From contig CM056743.1 of NCBI GenBank assembly GCA_029851415.1, forward strand, positions 118,140,305 to 118,204,304: DNA of 64,000 nt, written 5' to 3'. Both the position numbers and the translations under genes were made by a program. Positions within the stretch are counted from its first letter, which is position 1, and each line of letters begins with the position of its first letter. The DNA comes from Eretmocerus hayati. Lineage: Eukaryota > Arthropoda > Insecta > Hymenoptera > Aphelinidae. The notes beneath the pieces were generated by a model. It did not search any database, had not been told where the DNA came from, and saw nothing but the letters and a program-made list of their open reading frames with translations. Positions 1 through 10,856 of the stretch are shown here, in pieces.

Positions 1-1740
1 TGTTGTCGGGGATAGCCGGGCATTAATCTCATTCAGGTCAAATGCTTGATAAAATTCAACGATAGGGGCCACGATGCTCGTTTCATGGTCGAATACGTGA
101 ACAATCTTTCCTCTCTCCCGTCCAAACAGATATTTTCTATCCTCAGCGATTTTGATTTCTATCGTTGAAACTAATGATTCGTCTCAACTTCATGGCTTAC
201 TCAAATTTTCATTCATCGTGCTAATTTGTTTTCATCCTATTTGACTGTGAAATGAACGTGTTTCTCTCAACACAAACAATCAAAAAATAACTTGAATAGG
301 GTGAGAGAGAGAGAGAAAGAAATAAATTGGACCCAACTCGCCCTCCAGAGAGAGGCGTGTCCAAATTTCGGGAAAAGACGCGTGAGACGCAGAGCTATCT
401 ATATCCGGCCAAGTAAATGGGAGGCTTGTCAATAGATTTTAACTTGCCAATAAACATTTTATCAGATGTCGTAATGGTGATGACAAAAGCTGCTTTGAGC
501 CTTCCAATAAATATAAAATATTCTAAACACATAACAGGAAACTTCTTTCTGATTTTGTTCCCTTTCATTAGATATCATAATATCATCTCCAATTCCGTCT
601 TCTATGTCATTACTGCCGGGTTGTTCTATCAAAAACGAGGCAAACATAAGAAAAAGTGTATAAAAATTTGTGTGAGTGAATTTCACAATGAAGGAGGAGA
701 TCTGACTGCTGTACGATTCAATACCACGTTCAATTTGAGCAAAAAAACTTCCGTGACCTTTTTTTTCAGGAGTCTGAGTCCGTTCACATGGTTAGATATC
801 GTGTATACTTCACTGCAGTGTGGGGCTAAGCCCTTTGTACGATGACTTGCATGGGTCATCCTAACAGGCTTTCAATTTTGGGTCGGAGAAATGCATTACT
901 TTGACATAGATATTTTTTGGCGTAAGACCAACTCGAAACATTCATAGCCCTCATACATGCCAGGAGCTCATTTTCAGTCATCTCGTTTTTTTAACGATTG
1001 ATTCACTATTTGGATATTTGTGTAATGTATTGGCTCATTGATGTATTCTCTTGATATTTGAACCGCAAATGACCCTTCCAATCGATGTTTATTTACTATA
1101 GTGTTATCTGACTCCTTAAAATAATACGATGCTGTTGGTTGGCCCAGAAAAGATTTATATCGAATATTGAACTTTTCACCCATAGAATTTTTGAGAAACT
1201 GTCAGATTTCCAGCCGTAAGTCCCGACAAAACAATAATTATGATTGTCTGATACTAAAGTGAGGGTACAGTGACATGTTTGAGCTTCATGTTTTGGTCCT
1301 ACTGATAAACAGCACCAGATAGGGAACCCTTACCTTTACGTTCACTCTACTCAACCACGTATGTAAAACATACAATATAAGTTTTTTTCATTCTTTACGG
1401 ATCGTGTAATTTTGATTATTTCGTGTTACTGCGAAAATAATAGGAAACATAACGGCTTTTGAAAATGAGTTCGATCTGATGAGAGCCCCGGATAAACAAA
1501 GTTGTAAGAGATTGACGATATCCGTATTCGAGACTTTAGCTGCTAGTGTCTTCATCTTTGGAGTAATAAAGAATTGGTTGCCATGCTAAGAAGCAAAGCG
1601 TCTAGATGAGCTTTTAACATGATGAACGATTTTTCCCTTTCTTCTGTGATTGTCTCAACGTCGTATGTCATCTCCCATGAAAAAAGTTTGGACTTTGCAT
1701 ACTTCACTCATAAAACACCGTTTCAGCTATTCCAAAATGA
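1..1740. other. No gene recognised (5' end of window)
   Basis: No reading frame here has a domain, codon pattern or splice-flanked structure that I can support. A GA-rich simple stretch lies at about 302-325. The longest frame, 142 codons at 417-845, has no recognisable motif and reads as AT-rich chance translation. Confidence 0.5.
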
Positions 1741-1744
1741 GACT

Positions 1745-2035
1745 CGATTGCTTCCCCGCTCTGGTATAGTCAGAACCATCGCAGAAACTACTCGTCTTTG
1801 CGAGGCATCATACAAGGAAGGTTATGATTATCGCAGTCAAAATTATTCAAAAATTAAGCGTGTTGGTGTAGCAAAACCAGAGCCCCCTCATCAGTGCTCT
1901 TCTGGGTGCCTTGGAATGGTTTCAACTATTAACGCATGGAAGCAATGAAGCAATGGGGTCCCATTTAGAAATTTGTATGAACTACTGCTCAACAGAAACA
2001 TTGCATTTGAATTATGTTTCAGTTACTCGACAGGT
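1745..2035. repeat. Dispersed repeat, copy 1 (second copy at 53.4 kb)
   Basis: This stretch is diverged but clearly alignable, in direct orientation, with 53425-53745. Shared landmarks include GCATCATACAAGGAAGGTTA here against GCATGATACAAGGAAGGTTA there, followed in both by GAAGCAATGG and an ACTACTGCTCAA or ATTACTGCTCAA block. It is an interspersed repeat of unknown class. The 109-codon frame over it is not conserved as a protein between the two copies. Confidence 0.6.
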
Positions 2036-2679
2036 TATAGGTGTTGCTCAATTCATACATTAAAAATTCGAATGTCTGATAGCAGGATTTTTAATAAGTT
2101 TTACAATCATCCACTAATCAAATAATTCTAATAAAATCTAGCATACCCTGTAAAAAAGGACACGGATACCCTCCATAATTCGGCCGTATCTCCGACGCTG
2201 TTGAGTCTATTACATTTTCATGAAAGACATGTGAGAGATCTCACAGAACTTCTAACATTTGGGTCCTGAATAATTCAAAATTTTTCCGCATTGTGCGCAT
2301 CTGGAATCAATTTCGCCGCGTTCTAGTACCTCATGGATTAGCTGAAAATGATATGCCAATTAAATTTCAGAAATATCACTTTTTCTATGCATAAAAATCA
2401 CTCTTCGTAGTCCTCGGACCGAAGTGTGTTATGTACATCCATATAATTTTTTCATCATATAATTTTAACTCTTGCGATTTTTCTCAACTTTCTCGACATA
2501 TTTTTTTTTGAACTAAACAAATAGGTACTCTCGTCATTTTCGGCAAAAGTCGATATTTTTCGAGTTTTTAGTCAATTAATGATGGAAACTCGTGATTGTC
2601 ATCAGAGAAAATATCTGGAATCCTCTAAATCTGGAATAAAATTACACGAAAGGCTACTTTCTCAACTTGTTGAAGTGAA

Positions 2680-2830
2680 ATTTTGTCTCAAAGCTTGGAG
2701 TGATCATCAGAGCGACTCATATTAGAGTGAAAATCTGACTCATATGGAGTGAAACCACAGACATATTACATTCGCTCTAAAGCTTGAGTCAATTTTCACT
2801 CAAAGATGAGTGAAAATTGACTACTTACAT
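2680..2830. repeat. Short repeat cluster with perfect 16-bp hairpin
   Basis: The motif GAGTGAAA and its complement recur about six times. Positions 2787-2822 form a perfect inverted repeat with 16-bp arms (AGTCAATTTTCACTCA) and a 4-nt loop. This resembles the subterminal repeat cluster of a small DNA transposon, but no element ends were found. Confidence 0.5.
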
Positions 2831-3034
2831 TGAATGAAACAGATCTTTATAGGTTAGGGTATAATCCCAGAATGATTTGCGGGACTATTTATGAAGAAAG
2901 TAGAAAACTTTTCAAGTCTTGGATGCGGCTGCTTTATTACGAGCTTCCCATCGCAACACTCTTCGGGTATATTGAAAAACACTGCTATCGACCGTTCACA
3001 ATTGTACATAGGCTTTCTTAACAGTAGAGGGAAA

Positions 3035-3106
3035 AAGTCACATCTGGTATAACGGCTTAGACTCTTGGCTGGGATTCAAGAGGGTACGGGTTCATATTCC
3101 CATCAA
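3035..3106 (+). ncRNA. tRNA-like sequence (tRNA-derived SINE head or tRNA pseudogene)
   Basis: An A-box-like TGGTATAACGG is followed about 40 nt later by a B-box-like GGGTTCATATTCCC, with a plausible 4-5 bp T stem. Between them CTTGG/TCAAG can pair around a 7-nt loop CTGGGAT, which would place a GGG anticodon. The acceptor stem is not convincing. It is therefore more likely a tRNA-derived SINE or decayed tRNA than a functional tRNA gene. Confidence 0.4.
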
Positions 3107-3239
3107 GTCAAACACAATAGCCAAAATTCACATTAAATACGTTTTTCATAGAATATCAATACTTTGAGACATACTGTTGCCACTTTGGTTCATTGGTGGA
3201 CAATCTCTCACGCGAACAGTATCAGTTTCTCTACATCAT

Positions 3240-4330
3240 CAATGTCAGAAATTTGATGAATTCCAACCAAAGTTTTCAAATACAGCGGTTGAATAGTCAA
3301 CAGTGGGGTTAAATAGTCAACCAGTAGGGCTGATCTTCAACCACAAAGTTGAATCGATAATTAACCAACGTGGTTAAAATTCAATCAATGTCGTCAATCC
3401 GGATATGATATGACCACCACCGAAAGTTGCTTCACTAGCACTTTTGTCCGAAAAAGCTCTCAGCAACGCCACTGATGTTTATTCTATTTTTTTGCGACAA
3501 AACATGAAGAGTGTTGCTTTTTTGACCCAATGATGCGACTCGGGACCCATCTCCTATCAATCACATGGGTCCCGTATTATACTCATAAAAAAGAGTGGGC
3601 AAATTATCCACTTGCTGGGCAGACCCAGGCGAGCGCTCACCCATCCTGATATGAATCCCGCCTCGCTCCCGCCGAAACAGAAACGTTGCTGGACTTTTGG
3701 ACGAAAAGTTTTTTAGCAACGCCGCGTCAGACTATGTCCATTTGCCTACGAGTATGACGCGGTAAGTCTCGAGCCTCTCCTCGCCACCCGACGTTGCACC
3801 AAGTGCACCGGCAGCGTTTCCGACGGAGCTTTGCCCGTTTCCCACCAAAGCGCGATGTCACGTCGCGGACCCATCGTCGTGGACGACGGGCATCGCCGCG
3901 TCAGACCTGATGGTCAGAGCGCTCTGACGAACCTAACTATCCACACATTCTCTCTCAATCCTCAATTACCTCTCGTACATCAAAGTTACTCTTCAACCCA
4001 ATCACTCGTACTCATTCTGGAGACTCCCTTCCCACGTTTCAGGAGAAACTGTGACGACAACTGTTATCTTTATCCAATACTGTTGCGTCGCGGGACCCGT
4101 CCCCTATTAATCTCAAGAGGGCCGTATTGATAACCATATACACAAATAGTGTATAGTGTTATCGTTCGCACGCGCAACGAACGCGTAACACGTCAGTTGC
4201 TCTTTCGGACAATCAAGCACGGTGCTGAATTTCAACCACTTGATTGAAATACTAGTCCAACGACAGGTTGAAAGAGAAAGTCAATTCCAACGACAAGTTG
4301 AAATGAAAATTCATTCCATATTATTTCCTG
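3240..4330. mobile_element. Possible DNA element with subterminal GTTGAA motif clusters
   Basis: Two clusters of the motif GTTGAA/TTCAAC (about 3285-3400 and 4220-4310) bracket a GC-richer interior. The interior contains a diverged direct duplication: a CGGGACCCAT block near 3540 matches a CGGGACCCGT block near 4090, and AGCAACGCC occurs twice. The arrangement is typical of a non-autonomous DNA transposon with subterminal binding sites. I could not define exact ends or a target duplication. The 99-codon frame at 3831-4130 is within this repeat and is not credited as a gene. Confidence 0.35.
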
Positions 4331-4384
4331 TGATTGCAGGGCTGGTCCCAGAGACCGACTTTAGGGGGTCGATTTTAACTCTTT

Positions 4385-4402
4385 GGGGGGGGGGGGGGGG
4401 GG
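4385..4402 (+). repeat. Poly-G tract (18 G)
   Basis: An uninterrupted run of 18 G. Similar G/C homopolymers occur at 6035-6048, 9785-9804, 9891-9905, 17804-17814, 17901-17912, 22336-22350, 23059-23075, 27952-27962 and 47162-47173. Confidence 0.95.
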
Positions 4403-5324
4403 TGCCTCTACCACTCTCTCTTGGGGCCACGCCTGTGAGATTATGTACACCATCTGAAGGGTGAGCAAATTTAGCTTCTCTTCGGCCAGAAATTGGATTT
4501 TTGCCATAAAAAAGCGTCTCCTATAGCACCATGCTACAGCAATCAACGGCCTGCAAAAATGCAAAACTATTATGGTATGATCCGGGTATTGAGACGCCTC
4601 GGCACGGACTGAGGAAACGCGAGTATTCTTCTCCTCGCGTAAAAACGGCCTTCTCGGTCAAATTGCCTGAATTTGGGAAATGTGCATGATCTCAATATAC
4701 TTGTTTTTAATCATTCAGAGTCATGCTTTTGCTTTCTCGAAAAAGAAGTATTGTAGCAGTGTAGAAATTTTCGCTTGGAAATAATTCGAACTTTTCATTT
4801 TTGACCCCCTAGTTCAAGCCGTACCCCAATGGGAGTTAATCTATTTTATTCTGATCGCCAAGACCTATCGAACAGTACCCTATGTATTCCACTTGCGATG
4901 TACAACGCTTTTTGTGAATTATTTCAAGCTGCACCTTGTATACGTCCGTATGTCTGTATGGTGCTGTCTTTTTGTCACGCAAGAAAAGCCCCTCGACCAA
5001 TCTTCATGGAGCATTAAGGGTTTGCTCTGAATTGATTGGTGATAGACCCAGTCCATTTTCAGCTCCAAATTCACAATACTCCCTCTCCCAAATCTAATTG
5101 AATAATCCGAAATTCAACATTGTTTTCTCACTATGTTTGTCCAAACGCTCGAGCATTTGACAGCCAACACATAAAACAACCATCCATGTTTCCGTATGTT
5201 CCGGTATTATCTGCGGAAGATTGATTGATATGGCATTTTGATTAGGGTTTCCGACGAGGTTTCCATGTTTTGCAAAAATGTTTGAAGGTAAAACCTTCTT
5301 TACCGACGGTGTGGTAGGTGAAAA

Positions 5325-5625
5325 TCCAAATCCATCCATCCAAGCCCGGCTGATCCCATCCCAGCTCATCCCAGCCAAAGCCATCGCATCCCTTCCCGCC
5401 CCAGCCCAGCCCAGCTCAGCCCAGTTTAGTTCGGCCCAGCTCATCTCAGGCTAATCTAGCTCAGCCTATCCCAGCCCCAGCTCGATCTATCTCATCCCAT
5501 CCTATCCTATCCCAGCCCATGCCAGCCCACTCGATCACAGCTCGACCTATCTCATCCCATCCTATCCTATCCCAGTCCAGCACAACCCATCCCATCCCAG
5601 CCCAGCCCATGCCATCCCACTCGAT
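5325..5625. repeat. Degenerate pentanucleotide minisatellite (CCCAK/CCATC)
   Basis: About 300 bp consist of imperfect five-base units of the CCCAG, CCCAT and CCTAT types in tandem. Low-complexity reading frames rich in Gly, Trp and Asp on the minus strand come only from this periodicity and are not genes. Confidence 0.85.
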
Positions 5626-6132
5626 CAATGGACATCTCATGGAGTGATTTTCAATCCCAAAAATTGTCATTCGTAACAAGAAATATAGCTATAGCAGGAA
5701 GGTCCACGTTGGTTTCGCCTTCTTGCGCGCGTGGTCGCCACGCACATTTTTTTGTTTTATTCTTTTCTCCATCTATGTCACTCGAAATTTTGTGAGAGCT
5801 TCGACGGATTATCTCTTCGAAACCTTGAGGCGTTATTCAACCCACGATCTTATATTCCACCCTGCTCCGGCGATGGACCTAGTCCTTTTTAAGCGTTATT
5901 CGTCAATTTATTTTGGTCCTAAGAATTCGTTATTGAAATAATTAATTAGAGAGGAAGCATCTCGCAAATGTCATTTTGCAGCGTACTTCTATTAAAGAGA
6001 GATGTACCTCATTCAGGATCATCAGAGAGAATATGGGGGGGGGGGGGGCATGGCAGCTCCACACCTTGGCGTGAATAATGAATTTGAGATGAATTCCAAC
6101 CCCCCGAATATGAAATATAGACCACCGTTTAA

Positions 6133-6657
6133 TACATTCCGAGAGAAATCGTCACAAGTACCCGTTCGTTAGTTCTTCCTTTCATAAAAAATCTGACACC
6201 GTCGATAAACAGAATTATTGAAAAGTATTCTCTCACCTCTATAAATTATAATGGAATTCAGCTCAACAATATGATCAGGTTGAGCAAAGATTCTCTAGAT
6301 AGATTTGACCATCACAAAATTGTTTACAAAATAGATTGTTCAGATTGTGAAAAAACATGTATAGGTACGAGTAAGCGTAAGCTGAGAAAGAGGATTCAAG
6401 AACATGAGCGAGACGTCGGGGATAATAAAGTCACATCAGCTCTTGCTAATCATGTGTCTAATATAAACCACAAAATAAATTTCAAACAAGCTCAAATATT
6501 AGAAGTAGAGAACAGATATAGATTAAGACTTTTCTCTGAAATGTTAAAGATTTACCATTACCCTAACACTCTCAATCGTATGAAAGACACATTTCGTTTA
6601 AAATCAGTAATAGAAGATTCAATTGACCATTTCAAAGCAGTTCAACTCAATCGATAA
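6133..6657 (+). pseudogene. Penelope-like element fragment: GIY-YIG endonuclease domain
   Basis: The frame is open from about 6133 to the TAA at 6655-6657. It encodes the end of a retroelement polyprotein: a segment LPFIKNLTPSINRIIEKY typical of the region just after the reverse transcriptase, then VYKIDCSDCEKTCIGTSKRK, which matches the VYKIxCxxCxxxYIGxTxRxL signature of GIY-YIG endonucleases in Penelope-like elements. A conserved arginine, an EH pair and ALANHV follow at the expected spacing. The GIY/YIG pair itself is degraded: the second motif reads CIG instead of YIG. No reverse transcriptase lies upstream, because a stop occurs at about 6130. This is therefore a truncated, probably inactive copy. 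The family assignment rests on motif recognition. Confidence 0.75.
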
Positions 6658-6659
6658 CA

Positions 6660-7800
6660 ATACCCTGATGTTTTAGTTACTAATTGTGAACCAATAGATA
6701 TGTTGATTTTCTCGCGTTTATGCCTCTCTGATTGTCTCTCGCCCTCTCCCTCGCTCCCGTCCTCAGTCTCTCTTGAGTGTTGTCATAACATCGAAAACAG
6801 AAGAAAATACCATCTTTCAGAGATGACAAAAATTATTAAACATTACACTAAATTCATCTTTTATGTGAGTAGTGCAATTCTCTCATCAGTGACTTCATCA
6901 ATTCTAATGATTTGTTTGGATAGTTACACTTTTACTCATCTTTTCGCTAGCCTTCTGGAATTTGCACCGGTTCTAGAATCTCAGCGCTACTCCAGTCGAC
7001 GAACAGAAAGAATTCTTGACGAATTGTGCTTTACTAATGCTCTTCGGAGTCATGGGCGCAAGAAAACCTACCCGCTATTCCGCCTACCGTCAAATTGGGT
7101 AACTTTGGAACAGAGGGTGCAACTGTACACCCCTGAAAAATGCCTCTCAAAGCTGCGTTCGGCAAGGTAAATGATTATATCGCCCTGAAACCTGTTTCCC
7201 CATTTGGGGCATGTATGAACACTGTTTTGAGATACTATAAATCTCGTGTGGATGATTGTAGTGATTTATTGAAGCTTTTTCCGAGAAGGCTGATTTAGCA
7301 ACGATACGCGAGTGATCTACTTAGTGTACCTGGCCAGAAGTGTACCGGATCGAACTACGGGTAAATATTGCTAAATTTCGACTGCATATATCATCATATT
7401 GAAGAAACCATCGTTACATTGGTGTATTTGAAGCATTTGGAATTTTAATGAATGAATACATGGGAAAAAGGCCATGAAAAGAAGGAGCAAAAATACCCCA
7501 CTCGGGGTAGGAAGCATGAGGATAGGGTAACTTCAGAACACCTTCTTATGACAGCTTCTTTTCATTTCATCTTAAATCGAGTGATGGTCTCTGAGGTTTC
7601 AAAATGCTTCAAACAGCTTATAATAAGACTTCTGAACGATTAAAATAAGTTCACTTGCATTGTCATGGGTAGAATTGAAATATTTTGTAAATGTACCAAG
7701 GGTGCCCCATCGGGGTATAACTTTGGTACACTTACAAAATTGCTAACAGCTCCTGCTTATTAGGAATTATTTTGAAATTCCTGAAAATAGTTTATTTCCG
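6660..7800. other. No gene recognised; CCCCA-n-GGGG palindromes
   Basis: A 156-codon frame at 6700-7170 follows the Penelope fragment but shows no domain. Short palindromes of the CCCCATTTGGGG type recur at about 7199, 7496 and 7703. They suggest relics of a repeat with small hairpins. Confidence 0.4.
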
Positions 7801-7805
7801 TACTG

Positions 7806-7900
7806 AGCGCGGTAGCCCATTTTGGGCACTAGGACAGTTTGTCTGTCGAGCGAAGCGAGACAGACATGTCCTCCAGTGCCCAAAATGGGCTTGCAAGCGA
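7806..7900. repeat. Long hairpin (~32-bp arms)
   Basis: An arm from about 7811 (GCCCATTTTGGGCACT, then AGGACA and GTCTGTC) is mirrored by GACAGAC, TGTCCT and AGTGCCCAAAATGGGC ending at about 7890, around a GAGCGAAGCGA loop. It is an imperfect palindrome, probably the core of a small foldback element. Confidence 0.75.
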
Positions 7901-8040
7901 AGTGCGGATATATTTTTTCATTGCGAGAACCCTAAAATTCTGTTCAAACGCGGCATTTTTAGGTTAGAGTAATGAAAATTCGATTTTTTTCTCCTCCCGG
8001 CACGAAAGCACGTCCTTTCGTGCCTCGTTTCAGTCATGAA

Positions 8041-8936
8041 AGCTACGTACGTCAACCTGTACCGCGACCAAAATGTGACAATTGTTTTGGGTAGGACTCT
8101 AACTGTTCTAATTGTATAGAAAATTTCAGAATTTTCCTATTTTGCCTTTTCGAGAAAATCGACTTTTAAGTCGTCAAAATATGCCCGACTTCCTAGAGGC
8201 CACAGCTCTTCGAATATTGAGCCTAGATCAACGTACCTGGGCTCAAATTGAAGCTCTGAATTTGCCAAAATTGTTTTAGGTATTAAATCTTCAGAAAGAT
8301 TATTGCGAAGGATGATACCGTCGATTATAAGTTACACGTGGTCACAGTATACCTATATATATGGTGAGATGGCGGACGGGTGGCGCCAGAGCGCGGGAAG
8401 ACAAGTCTCGCGATAATCTCGATGCATGCATAGGTTTCTAGCACCCGCTTTACGTCTGCAAGGGGTTAGATCTGCTCTGCTGGCCTCGTAAAAGATCCCA
8501 ATATAGATATTCCCAGAGTTATCCCGTCAAACGTCGATCCGGGCGATCCCGGCCCGCAAAAGCGCTGTTGTCGTCTGCTCGAGATCAGTCGCCCCCTCCG
8601 CGCGCCGTATTGCCGTATATATAGGTATATTGTGACCACGTGTAACTTATAATCGACGTTATCATCCTTCGCGATGATCTTTCTGAAGATTTAATACCTA
8701 AAACAATTTTGGCAAATTCAGAGCTTCAATTTGAGCCCAGGTACGTTGATCTAGGCTCAATACTCAAAGAGCTGTGGCCTCTGGAAGTCGGGCATATTTT
8801 GACGACTTAAAAGTCGATTTTCTCGAAAAGGCAAAATAGGCAAATTCTGAAATTTTCTATACAATTAGAACAGTTAGAGTCCTGCCCAAAATAATTGTCA
8901 CATTTTGGTCGCGGTACAGGTTGACGTACGTATGAA
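8041..8936. mobile_element. Foldback element with ~325-bp inverted repeats
   Basis: Positions 8041-8362 are inverted at 8617-8936, with scattered mismatches. Outer ends read ACGTACGTCAACCTG and its complement; inner ends meet at TATACCTATATATA. The 254-bp loop (8363-8616) is GC-rich and carries no protein-coding frame. The element shows no transposase. Terminal duplications could not be fixed. Confidence 0.85.
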
Positions 8937-9350
8937 AGCTCGACTTTTGCTGATGGCACGAGCGCTCTGATTGGCTGTCGATTTTTGCTGTCGCTGCTGC
9001 ACACGTGCGTGCGATGCAAGGGGAATGCATTCATAACATAAGAGACATAATCCATCAAGGTTATGTTTATCAATGTGTTTATTAATGACATTTATATACT
9101 CGACAAGCGCCGCGGTACCTTTTCGCAAGTACTGCTGCTCATATGAGAAATCTGTCATCAGTTGATCACAGAGCAAGATTTCTAGTGCATGACATTAATC
9201 AAAAGTATGGATATTCGGTGACAAAAACCATGTATAGACGATAATAACCGAGCAATCGAAGGTACTTTGGACAAAGATGAATCATTTGATGGCTCAGCAT
9301 GATTTGGCATTCACACACAACACGTTTCTTAATATTATTTTTTCGTTTAC

Positions 9351-9410
9351 GTCCGCCCCGACTAGCAAAAGCTCGGCTGACGCCTCGCCTTTGCAAAAGT
9401 CGGGCGGACG
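9351..9410. repeat. GC-rich hairpin
   Basis: GTCCGCCCCGACT at 9351 is mirrored by AGTCGGGCGGAC ending at 9409, with an inner imperfect pair around GCTCGGCTGACGCCTCGCC. The same CCTCGCC/GGCTCGG hairpin style recurs near 60.06-60.31 kb. Confidence 0.6.
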
Positions 9411-9611
9411 AGCATATCACTATCAAGTCACAAGTATAAAAGGCAGGGGGTCAATTCTAGATTTCGGTCTAGACCAGTCGCGCGGGTCTATTGACCAGAA
9501 TTTGTCGAGGTTGCGCGCGACCTGCGCGTTGATTCGCGATTCCATCGTTCCTCGCTCCGCGAACCTTGGGTTAGGTTAGCACGTATAGCTGCGTTTTGCG
9601 GTTTTGTGGTA

Positions 9612-9618
9612 TACTGTA
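9612..9618. other. Putative Tc1/mariner excision footprint
   Basis: The sequence TACTGTA sits where the right arm carries the 362-bp MITE bounded by TA. The MITE ends read CTG...CAG, so TA-CTG-TA is the footprint expected when such an element excises leaving three terminal bases. Flanks agree with the filled site except for one T. Confidence 0.5.
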
Positions 9619-9628
9619 GTAGTGGAGC

Positions 9629-9772
9629 TATGGCGGTCCGGGGCCACCGGGGGTATGGCGCTCCGAGGCCAATGGCGCTCCGGGGCCACTGGCGGTCCGG
9701 GGCCACCCGAGGCATGGCGCTCCGAGGCCAATGGCGCTCCGAGGCCTAATGGAGGCATGGCGCTACTGACAC
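9629..9772. repeat. GC-rich ~17-bp minisatellite (left arm)
   Basis: About seven imperfect units of the type TGGCGCTCCGGGGCCAA alternate with TGGCGGTCCGGGGCCAC. The same block is inverted at about 17934-18075. Reading frames across it are low-complexity Gly/Pro/Arg artefacts. Confidence 0.8.
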
Positions 9773-10063
9773 TGCTGATGAATTCCCCCCCCCCCCCCCC
9801 CCCCGGTCCTTTATGGCCCACTGGTCCTTTATTACCCAATTTTAATGCTGGCCTCATTCCTATGTATGCTTGTTCTGCCTCACCGAGGAGCCCCCCCCCC
9901 CCCCCTTATGGCACTCCTGGCCCACTGGTCCTTTGTTGTGCTCAATGTTTCAAGCATACCCGGTTTTAAATATCATTGTGTACAATTACGCGAGTGTAGT
10001 GCTAAATATCACCACTATCATTATGTATAATTACGCGAGTGTAGTGCTAAATATCACCACCAG

Positions 10064-10195
10064 ATGGCGTCTCGTGGCTCAAACATCGAAGAGAAGTGTG
10101 TACGCATCGATCCAAGTCGATACAGGCAAGTTTCGTATAGAATAGTTCCGGACGCCACCGCTAGGTGGCGACTGGTTTACCTCGTATGCAAATGA
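10064..10195 (+). CDS. Small ORF or first exon, 43 codons (left-arm copy)
   Basis: An ATG at 10064 opens a 43-codon frame rich in Arg, Tyr and Val (begins MASRGSNIEEKC, contains VRIDPSRYRQVSYRIV) and ends at TGA 10193-10195. Its composition is that of a real basic protein, unlike the AT-rich chance frames elsewhere. A possible donor at 10184 (CTC/GTATGC) would allow an in-phase join to the exon at 10396, giving a 96-aa product; this join is hypothetical. The ATG lies within a CTCF-like motif CCACCAGATGGCG, so the frame may be fortuitous. An identical copy is at 17514-17645 on the minus strand. Confidence 0.35.
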   Translation: MASRGSNIEEKCVRIDPSRYRQVSYRIVPDATARWRLVYLVCK

Positions 10196-10242
10196 GTTGC
10201 AACCTTCACCTTACATACTTGGGGATGATCTTTTCATCGGCA

Positions 10243-10524
10243 TCACTCTGGAAGTCCAGAAAAAAAAGGTGAGTGATTCCGAAAGGAATGACCCTCCGGA
10301 TTTAGATTTTCAGTGGCTGTGATTCCTTTCGGAATCACAGTTTGCGATTCTGAAAAGTATGGCACCCCCAGTGTAACCTCTTCTTTTTCTTTCAGATGGA
10401 TTACGAAACCGCTGTTCAGAATGGATTCCAACACGGATATGAAGAGGGTGGGGTTTGGCATCCCTACCCTGAATGCGATTATGTTAATTGCCCCTACTGT
10501 AGATATAATTATGTGAAATCCCAT
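10243..10524 (-). CDS. Unknown 93-aa protein (left-arm copy)
   Basis: This mirror copy of 17185-17466 has an identical predicted protein. The ATG at 10524 is 41 nt downstream of a TATAAAA box (10559-10565 on the minus strand). The N-terminal half is hydrophobic (about residues 3-40); the C-terminal half is polar. It overlaps on the opposite strand an alternative spliced frame (10396-10566), and the two cannot both be under ordinary coding selection. The promoter evidence favours this strand; the splice-signal evidence favours the other. Confidence 0.4.
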   Translation of the reverse strand: MGFHIIISTVGAINIIAFRVGMPNPTLFISVLESILNSGFVIHLKEKEEVTLGVPYFSESQTVIPKGITATENLNPEGHSFRNHSPFFSGLPE

Positions 10525-10566
10525 GTCTGGAGTGCTGCCGATGAGCCTGCGGCCTCTGTTTTATAG
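10396..10566 (+). CDS. Alternative 56-aa Cys-containing frame, 3' exon of a possible spliced gene (left-arm copy)
   Basis: The frame starts MDYETAVQNGFQHGY and includes ECDYVNCPYC, a possible zinc-binding cluster, ending at TAG 10564-10566. Immediately upstream is a near-ideal intron at 10270-10395: donor AAG/GTGAGT and a polypyrimidine tract ending TTTCTTTCAG. A preceding frame ending in QKKK joins in phase across it and is open back to about 10145, but has no ATG of its own. The stop codon overlaps the TATA box of the opposite-strand 93-aa gene. The function is unknown. Confidence 0.4.
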   Translation: MDYETAVQNGFQHGYEEGGVWHPYPECDYVNCPYCRYNYVKSHVWSAADEPAASVL

Positions 10567-10751
10567 AGCCAAGGCCCGAGCCGCCGACGCCGCAGCTCGA
10601 ACCTGATTGGCCGTTGCAAGTTCTGATAACTCAGCTCCGATTGGCTACTTCAGGTTTCAACATGAAAACTCTGCGCCGTAGCTCGAATCTGATTGACCGT
10701 TGCAAGTCCTGACATAATAACTCAGCTACTTCAGGTTTCAACATGAAAGCT
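10559..10751 (-). promoter_or_regulatory. TATA plus duplicated CCAAT modules (left-arm copy)
   Basis: This is the mirror of 16958-17150. It holds TATAAAA at 10559-10565 and two ~81-86-bp repeats with CCAAT-type cores upstream. Confidence 0.6.
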
Positions 10752-10856
10752 CTGATTGGCTAATGCAAGTTTCAACGAGTGAGATTGGTGGGGGCCCCAG
10801 CCACGCCCCACACCTGTGGAGTGCATCCAATTAATCACTCCTCCATAAGTGAATGC

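Noticed and set aside
5094..5679. Trp/Gly/Asp-rich minus-strand frames
   Set aside because: Translation of the pentanucleotide minisatellite.
9541..9580. Telomere-like GGGTTAGGTTAG near the outer end of the palindrome
   Set aside because: Only one or two units; common interspersed motif in insects, not a telomere array.
9488..9969. Overlapping Pro/Gly/Arg-rich frames in the outer arm
   Set aside because: Produced by the 17-bp GC minisatellite and poly-C runs.
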